DNA of 11,182 bases. Source: DATJLQ01 sp035509415. GTDB taxonomy: Bacteria; Pseudomonadota; Alphaproteobacteria; JACZXZ01. The notes beneath the pieces were generated by a model, which worked only from the letters and a program-made list of their open reading frames with translations, did not search any database and was not told where the DNA came from. The DNA lies in assembly GCA_035509415.1 (NCBI GenBank), contig DATJLQ010000151.1:1-11182 (forward strand). Direction: 5' to 3'. Each line of letters begins with the position of its first letter. Position 1 is the first letter of the stretch. Both the position numbers and the translations under genes were made by a program. Shown in pieces: positions 7,313-11,182 of this stretch.

Positions 7313-7414
7313 CCTCATCCTTCGAGACGCTACGCGCCTCAGGATGAGGTCGCCGGTCCATTCGCTTGCCTCACCCTGAGGAGCCGGCGCAAGCCGGCGT
7401 CTCGAAAAGCGAGG
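7313..7414. repeat. Two adjacent units of an intergenic palindromic repeat
   Basis: Unit one has arms CCTCATCCT (7313-7321) and AGGATGAGG (7341-7349) around TCGAGACGC-type sequence. Unit two (7369-7414) begins CCTCACCCTGAGGAG, folds through GCCGGC (7383-7388), a GCAA tetraloop and GCCGGC (7393-7398), and ends in a GTCTCGAAAAGCGAGG-like arm. The same building blocks recur at 10207-10290. These small non-autonomous palindromes are common between genes in Rhizobiales-type genomes. They fill most of the gap between the M24 gene and the PEP-synthase-like gene and may form RNA hairpins. Confidence 0.75.
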
Positions 7415-7446
7415 CCGGCGCGCAACGAAAGCGAAGTGATGAACGG

Positions 7447-8727
7447 ATGAGCGACCTCCTGGTCCCGCTCGCCTCGAAGGATGCCACCGACGCGGCGCGC
7501 TTCGGCCCCAAGGCCGCGAGCCAGGCGCGGCTTGCGGCGGCCGGCTTGCCCATCGCGGGCGGCTTCGCCCTCGACGCCGCCGCGTATCGTCGTCAGGTGC
7601 AATCGCTCGGCCTCGAGGAGACGACGCGGCGCGTGTTCGCGGCCGACGGGCCCGAGGCGCGGCGCGCGGCACTCGAGATGAAGCTCGGCCTCCTCGACAA
7701 GCCGATCGCCGACGAGATCGCAGCCCCCTTGCTCGAGGTTTGGCAAGCGCTCATGGCAGCGCCGGGCGCGGAAATCGCCGTGCGCTCCTCGGCCCTGGTC
7801 GAGGACCGGGCGGATACGAGCTTCGCGGGCCAGTTCGAATCCTATCTCGGCCTCGACAACGAGGCGGATTATTTCACGGCCCTACGCGCCTGCTGGGCGG
7901 CACTCTGGTCGACGCGGGCGTTGCGCTACATGGCGAGCCACGGGCTCGATCCCGCCGACACGGCGATGGCGGCGATCGTGCAGCCTCTCGTGCGCGCGCG
8001 CGCGGCGGGCGGCGGCTTGAGCCGCACGGCCGAGGGCGAGATGAGCTTGAGCGCGGTCGCGGGCCTCGGCGCCTCGCTCGCGCAAGGCGAGGTGGTGCCG
8101 GATCGCATTGTGCTCAGCCGCGCCGGCGATCTGCTCGAGATCGAGCCCGGCCGCAAGGAGCATCGCGAGGATTGCGCCCACGGCCATGGCGCCATCGGCA
8201 ATCGCGTGCCGGGCGAAGCGGGGCGTCCCTCGATCGACGAACGCGAGGCGGTCGAGCTCGGCCGTCTCATGCTCGAGGCCGAGCGCGTCATGGGCTTTCC
8301 GGTCGAGATCGAATGGGCGCTCGACGAGGTGGGCTTCAAGCTCCTCCAGGCGCGCCCGCTTCACGTCGCGGAATCGACCGCGCCCGACGAGATCTGGCTC
8401 AAGCATCCGCGCCTCAACGGCCATCCCGCGGGCGTGGGCTGGGGCACCGGGACGGCCCGCGTGGTTACCTGCGAATGCGAGATCGGGCGCGTGAATGCGG
8501 GCGACATTCTGGTGACGCGCGTCGCGGGCCCCGCACTCGCCCACATATTGCCGCTCGTGGGCGGCGTCGTGGCGGAGCTCGGCGGCAGCACGTCGCACCT
8601 CGCGTCCCTCGCGCGCGAGCGCGGCATCCCCATGGTGCTCGGCGTCAACGCGGCCACCCGGCGCATTCCGGAAGGCGCACGGGTCGCGGTCGACGGCGTC
8701 GCGGGCATCGTGCGCTGGATGCGCTGA
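7447..8727 (+). CDS. Two-domain PEP-synthase/PPDK-like phosphotransferase lacking the PEP/pyruvate barrel
   Basis: The 426-residue protein has a PPDK/PEP-synthase N-terminal ATP-grasp domain (1 to about 308) followed by the mobile phosphohistidine domain (about 328-426). ATP-site residues appear intact: Lys22 in FGPKAAS, Arg113 in AVRSSALVED, then SFAGQFESYLG (125-135), AGLGASLAQGEVVPD (205-219), Glu289 in EIEWA and Gln301/Arg303 in LLQARP. The carrier histidine is His384 in GGSTSHLASLARERGIPMVLG. PEP synthase (about 790 residues) continues into a PEP/pyruvate TIM barrel, and rifampicin phosphotransferase has an extra substrate domain; neither is present here. It could phosphorylate an unknown small molecule or need a partner for the acceptor. 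ATG 7447 fits the family start; upstream in-frame codons run through a repeat and are unlikely to be translated. The ribosome site is weak (GAACGG). It lies 167 bases after the M24 gene, same strand. Confidence 0.88.
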   Translation: MSDLLVPLASKDATDAARFGPKAASQARLAAAGLPIAGGFALDAAAYRRQVQSLGLEETTRRVFAADGPEARRAALEMKLGLLDKPIADEIAAPLLEVWQALMAAPGAEIAVRSSALVEDRADTSFAGQFESYLGLDNEADYFTALRACWAALWSTRALRYMASHGLDPADTAMAAIVQPLVRARAAGGGLSRTAEGEMSLSAVAGLGASLAQGEVVPDRIVLSRAGDLLEIEPGRKEHREDCAHGHGAIGNRVPGEAGRPSIDEREAVELGRLMLEAERVMGFPVEIEWALDEVGFKLLQARPLHVAESTAPDEIWLKHPRLNGHPAGVGWGTGTARVVTCECEIGRVNAGDILVTRVAGPALAHILPLVGGVVAELGGSTSHLASLARERGIPMVLGVNAATRRIPEGARVAVDGVAGIVRWMR

Positions 8728-8767
8728 GTAATCGACGCGTCCGCCGGTAACTCGATTTGCCGCTGCC

Positions 8768-8843
8768 CGTCATGCCAGGCCTCGTGCCGGGCATCCATGG
8801 ATCGAATAAGTCATGGATGGCCGGGCCGATCCCGGCCAGGACG
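8768..8843. repeat. Long imperfect palindromic intergenic repeat
   Basis: CGTCATGCCAGGCCTCGTGC with CGGGCATCCATG on the left mirrors CATGGATGGCCGGGCCGATC with CCGGCCAGGACG on the right, around a loop of about a dozen bases. This matches the common alphaproteobacterial CGTCATGGCCGGGC...CCGGCCATCC element. It lies in the 281-base gap before the MetE-like gene and could act as a transcript-end hairpin for the upstream gene. The rest of the gap shows only a weak promoter candidate (TTGCCC 8927, CAATAT 8951, 18-base spacer). Confidence 0.75.
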
Positions 8844-9008
8844 CAGCACGGAAGGATCGTCGCGCAAGCGCTCGGCCCGGCTCACGGGTCACGGTTAAGT
8901 GGGCAGAATCCCAACGCTTTCGGCGGTTGCCCCGGCTTCGGTCCGGATGGCAATATCGCGGCCCGCATCGTCCGCGGGACCGAACGAGCCAACGAGGGAG
9001 GCCATCTC

Positions 9009-10196
9009 ATGCTGCGCGCGACCAAGGACATCGTGCTTCCGACCACCATCATCGGCTCGCTGCCGCGGCCGAGCTGGTACACGCAGAACCTGGGCACGCA
9101 CGCCTTCATGGACGCGATGGTGAACGCGCGCTATCGCGAGCAGTATGTCGACGCGCTTTCGGTCTATCTGCGCGACCAGGAGCTCGCCGGGCTCGACATC
9201 GTGACCGACGGCGATTGCCGCTTCGACGACGACGTGGGCGGCCAGAGCTGGACCAGCTACCCGCCGCACCATATGAGCGGCTTCGATCGCGCGAACCCGA
9301 AGCCGACGCTCGCGGGGAAGGGCGGCCTCTCGTTCCCGCGCGGCCACATCCTCCACGACTATCTCGAATCGCGCGTGATGCCGAGCATCGTCGGCCCAGT
9401 GGGCCGCGGCGATCTCCAATACACCGCGATCTGGAAGACCGCGCAGCGCTTGACCAAAAAGCCGGTCAAGTTCGGCACCATCATGCCCGAGCTGGTCGCC
9501 TTCGCGGTCGCGGATCAGCACTACAAGACGATCCCCGAGCGCATCTACGCGATCTCCAACGCGCTCAACGAGGAGCTCCACGAGCTCGCCGATGCGGGCT
9601 GCCCGGTGATCCAGATGGAGGAGCCGCAGATCCACCTGCTTGCCGTCCGGAAGCTGGTCGACAAGGAGATCAACCAGGAATTCATGGTCAAGGTGTTCAA
9701 CAACACCGTGCGCGGCTTGCGCGCCAAGACCGAGGTCTGGTGCCACACCTGCTGGGGCAACCCGTCGCAGCAGCGCATGTTCGCGAGCGTGCAGAGCTAC
9801 GCGCCGGCGCTCGATGCGTTGAATGAGGTCGACGCCGACGTGCTCACCTTCGAGAGCTGCAGCTCGGGCGGGATCGACCTCGAGGCGATCGGCAAGAAGA
9901 TCACCGGCGACAAGAAGATCGCGATCGGCGTGATCGACCACCATTCGCTCCAGGTCGAGACGCCCGACGAGGTCGCGGCGCACATCAGGAAGGCGCTCAA
10001 GCACATCCCGGCCGAGCGGCTCGTGATCTGCTCCGATTGCGGCATGGGACGCGAGGGCATGAGCCGGCGCCACGCCTCATACAAGATGGTCTCGCTGGTG
10101 CAGGGCACCAACATCGTGCGCAAGGAGCTCGGCGTGCCCGAAGCACCCTGCCTTGCGGCCGACGAGCGCTATTCCCTTGTGGTGCGCGCGCCATAA
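9009..10196 (+). CDS. Stand-alone MetE-like (cobalamin-independent methionine synthase catalytic domain) zinc methyltransferase-fold protein
   Basis: This 395-residue protein matches the C-terminal catalytic barrel of MetE, not the N-terminal half (full MetE is about 750 residues). The barrel start TTIIGSLPRP (12-21), QMEEPQI (202-208), and GVIDHHSLQVETPDEV (307-322) are typical. Zinc ligands appear intact: His246 and Cys248 in WCHTCWG, Glu282 in FESCSSGG, and Cys344 in CSDCGMGREGMSR. The zinc would activate a thiol for methyl or alkyl transfer. Relatives include archaeal core-MetE methyltransferases and epoxyalkane:coenzyme M transferase, so methionine synthesis should not be assumed. There is an insertion of about 60 residues (74-135, GGQSWTSYPPHHMSGF onward) relative to a compact barrel. 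ATG 9009 is preceded by AGGGAGG (8995-9001), seven bases away, a strong site similar to that of the M24 gene, suggesting both are well expressed. Confidence 0.9.
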   Translation: MLRATKDIVLPTTIIGSLPRPSWYTQNLGTHAFMDAMVNARYREQYVDALSVYLRDQELAGLDIVTDGDCRFDDDVGGQSWTSYPPHHMSGFDRANPKPTLAGKGGLSFPRGHILHDYLESRVMPSIVGPVGRGDLQYTAIWKTAQRLTKKPVKFGTIMPELVAFAVADQHYKTIPERIYAISNALNEELHELADAGCPVIQMEEPQIHLLAVRKLVDKEINQEFMVKVFNNTVRGLRAKTEVWCHTCWGNPSQQRMFASVQSYAPALDALNEVDADVLTFESCSSGGIDLEAIGKKITGDKKIAIGVIDHHSLQVETPDEVAAHIRKALKHIPAERLVICSDCGMGREGMSRRHASYKMVSLVQGTNIVRKELGVPEAPCLAADERYSLVVRAP

Positions 10197-10206
10197 CGCA
10201 GTATCC

Positions 10207-10290
10207 TCATCCTGAGGGTTCTTTCGCCGCTCCTTCGAGACGCTTGCCGCGCAAGCTCCTCAGGATGAAGCGGAAGGGCGTCTCGAAGGA
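10207..10290. repeat. Compound intergenic palindromic repeat
   Basis: Two interleaved perfect inverted repeats occupy the gap before the second SnoaL-like gene: TCATCCTGAGG (10207-10217) with CCTCAGGATGA (10258-10268), and TCCTTCGAGACGC (10231-10243) with GCGTCTCGAAGGA (10278-10290). The same sequence blocks are found at 7313-7414. The interlocked arms allow alternative or cruciform-like folds and look like a degraded double insertion of the same repeat family. Confidence 0.75.
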
Positions 10291-10329
10291 CGAGGAATCG
10301 GGCATGCCAACGAAGTCCAGGAGCGACCG

Positions 10330-10944
10330 ATGACGATGGAAGACGAGCTTCGGCAAAAGCAACGCATCCGCGAGCTACTGGAGAGTTGGGTGGTGTGGAG
10401 CGATTCGGGCGATTGGGAGCGATTTCGGTCGCTCTGGCACGAGCCCGCCTACATGTTCGCGACCTGGTTCCAGGCGCCGGCGCAGGATTTCGTCAATGCG
10501 CGGCGCGACGGCTGGAACAAGGGCGTGAGCATCATCCACCATCTGGGCTCGAGCTCGATCGATCTCGCCGGCGCGCGCGCGATCGCCCAGACGCGCATGG
10601 TCATCTCGCAACGCGCCCCCGTCGAGGGCGTGCTGTGCGACGTGAACTGCACCGGCCGCTTCTACGATTTCCTCGAGGAGCGCCAGGGCAAATGGGGCCT
10701 GGTGCTGCGCCGGCCGATCTACGAGAAGGACCGCATCGATCCGGTCGAGCCGGGGGCGAAGCTGGCCCTCGACCCGAAGATTCTCGCCGAGTTCCCGGAC
10801 GGCTATCGCCATCTCGCCTACATGCAGCACCAGATGGGCTACAAGGTGAAGCGCGACATGCCGGGCCTGAAGGGGGCGGAGGTCGAGCGCCTCTACGCGC
10901 GCGGCAAGGCGTGGATCGAGGGGAAGCCGATCGAGTTCGACTGA
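10330..10944 (+). CDS. NTF2/SnoaL-like protein, longer form
   Basis: This 204-residue protein starts with a SnoaL-like domain: RIRELLESWVVWSDSGDWERF (12-32), the LWHEPAYMFATWF strand-turn (35-47), the FVNARRDGWNKG helix (54-65), IIHHLGSSSIDLAG (68-81) and NCTGRFYDFLEER (106-118) with a C-terminal strand pair. Residues about 150-204 form an extra tail (AEFPDGYRHLAYMQHQMGY, then MPGLKGAEVERLYARGKAWI) not needed for the fold and typical of a subgroup of these proteins. The pocket contains His70-His71, which could be functional, but I cannot assign catalysis. ATG 10330 has AGGAG (10319-10323) six bases upstream; a second ATG at 10336 is possible. It follows the MetE-like gene and precedes a DoxX gene on the same strand. 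It shares only the fold with the protein at 3279-3692. Confidence 0.85.
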   Translation: MTMEDELRQKQRIRELLESWVVWSDSGDWERFRSLWHEPAYMFATWFQAPAQDFVNARRDGWNKGVSIIHHLGSSSIDLAGARAIAQTRMVISQRAPVEGVLCDVNCTGRFYDFLEERQGKWGLVLRRPIYEKDRIDPVEPGAKLALDPKILAEFPDGYRHLAYMQHQMGYKVKRDMPGLKGAEVERLYARGKAWIEGKPIEFD

Positions 10945-10970
10945 GCAACGACGGACGAGGGGAGACGCCG

Positions 10971-11024
10971 ATGACCGGACGCGAACACGAGCACGCGCGG
11001 GGGCACCATGTCGCTCGCCGGTAA
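10971..11024 (+). CDS. Possible 17-residue histidine-rich leader ORF
   Basis: A short frame begins at ATG 10971 behind a near-ideal ribosome site (GAGGGGAG, about six bases away) and encodes MTGREHEHARGHHVARR before a TAA. Four of its 17 residues are histidine. It overlaps the start of the DoxX gene by 17 bases in another frame, so it could couple translation to doxX. It may also be chance: the ribosome site could simply be vestigial. No homologue is recognised. Confidence 0.25.
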   Translation: MTGREHEHARGHHVARR

Positions 11025-11182
11025 TTTCAACCTGCTCGACCCGTTCGTGATCCTGCGGATCGCCTGCGGGCTGTTCTTCATTCCCCACATCGTCGGCAAG
11101 CTGACCGTGCCGGCGACGCTCGACTTCTTCGTCGCCGCCGGGTTCAAGCCGCCCAAGACCTGGATGTACGTCGCGGGGGCGA
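11008..11182 (+). CDS. DoxX-family membrane protein, 3' truncated by window edge
   Basis: Only the first 58 residues are seen. After MSLAGNFNLLD comes a hydrophobic segment, PFVILRIACGLFFIPHIVGK (about residues 12-31), that forms the first membrane helix, followed by PATLDFFVAAGFKPPKTWMY, a typical DoxX/TQO-small-subunit-like turn leading to the second helix. Family members are four-helix inner-membrane proteins, some tied to quinone or thiosulfate oxidation, most of unknown role. The ATG at 11008 has a G-rich stretch (GCGGGGGC) close upstream. It begins inside the short frame at 10971 and 63 bases after the SnoaL-like stop, suggesting one transcript. Confidence 0.8.
   Translation, partial: MSLAGNFNLLDPFVILRIACGLFFIPHIVGKLTVPATLDFFVAAGFKPPKTWMYVAGA

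Noticed and set aside
7313..7414. Possible CRISPR or insertion-sequence ends
   Set aside because: Units are unequal palindromes without spacers, no target duplication or transposase is present, and they match a known type of small intergenic repeat.
7366..7446. Upstream start of the PEP-synthase-like protein (MPHPEEPAQAG...)
   Set aside because: These codons are a translated copy of the intergenic palindromic repeat; the family N-terminus begins at 7447.
5948..7672. A 574-codon minus-strand open frame across the M24 gene
   Set aside because: Antisense to a gene with clear family motifs, running through intergenic repeats; composition is that of a GC-rich shadow frame.
8757..9008. Upstream extension of the MetE-like protein
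   Set aside because: The frame crosses the long palindromic repeat and has no family character; a strong ribosome site marks the start at 9009.

Overview
The window is high-GC DNA with dense, same-strand gene packing and short gaps. Intergenic DNA carries two repeat families that I recognise from alphaproteobacterial genomes: the TCATCCTGAGG / TCTCGAAGGATGA type and the CGTCATGCC...CCGGGCATCC / GGATGGCCGGG type. I therefore infer an alphaproteobacterium, perhaps Hyphomicrobiales/Rhizobiales or a relative. No rRNA, tRNA, CRISPR, transposase or phage gene is visible.

Region 1 (1-3272, +): a tight cluster of an FdrA-like protein (5' end outside the window), a DUF1116 protein whose ATG overlaps the fdrA stop, and a carbamate kinase. 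This is the arrangement of the Escherichia coli fdrA-ylbE-ylbF-ybcF (allFGHK) group, linked to oxamate carbamoyltransfer. The DUF2877 partner is not in the window and may lie upstream. By analogy the module would transfer a carbamoyl group from a ureido compound to phosphate, and the kinase would make ATP from carbamoyl phosphate. The true substrate is not shown by the sequence.

Region 2 (3279-4713): a small NTF2/SnoaL-like gene on the minus strand, convergent with the carbamate kinase and divergent from an IclR-family regulator on the plus strand. Their shared spacer is the natural place for autoregulation.

Region 3 (4900-11182, +): a Gfo/Idh/MocA oxidoreductase, an M24 (creatinase/prolidase-fold) protein with altered metal ligands, a two-domain PEP-synthase-like phosphotransferase lacking the PEP/pyruvate barrel, a stand-alone MetE-like zinc methyltransferase domain, a second NTF2/SnoaL-like protein, and the first 58 codons of a DoxX-family membrane protein. 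The mixture (C-N hydrolase fold, ATP-grasp/His phosphotransferase, zinc alkyltransferase fold, oxidoreductase, SnoaL-like proteins, IclR regulator) looks like a catabolic locus for an unidentified nitrogen-containing or methylated small molecule. That reading is inference from family membership and neighbourhood.

Regulatory structure is clearest upstream of the M24 gene: an 11-bp perfect inverted repeat brackets a plausible promoter, and a related but weaker motif lies in the iclR divergent spacer. No gap between genes exceeds 300 bases; the largest (8728-9008) holds a long palindromic repeat.
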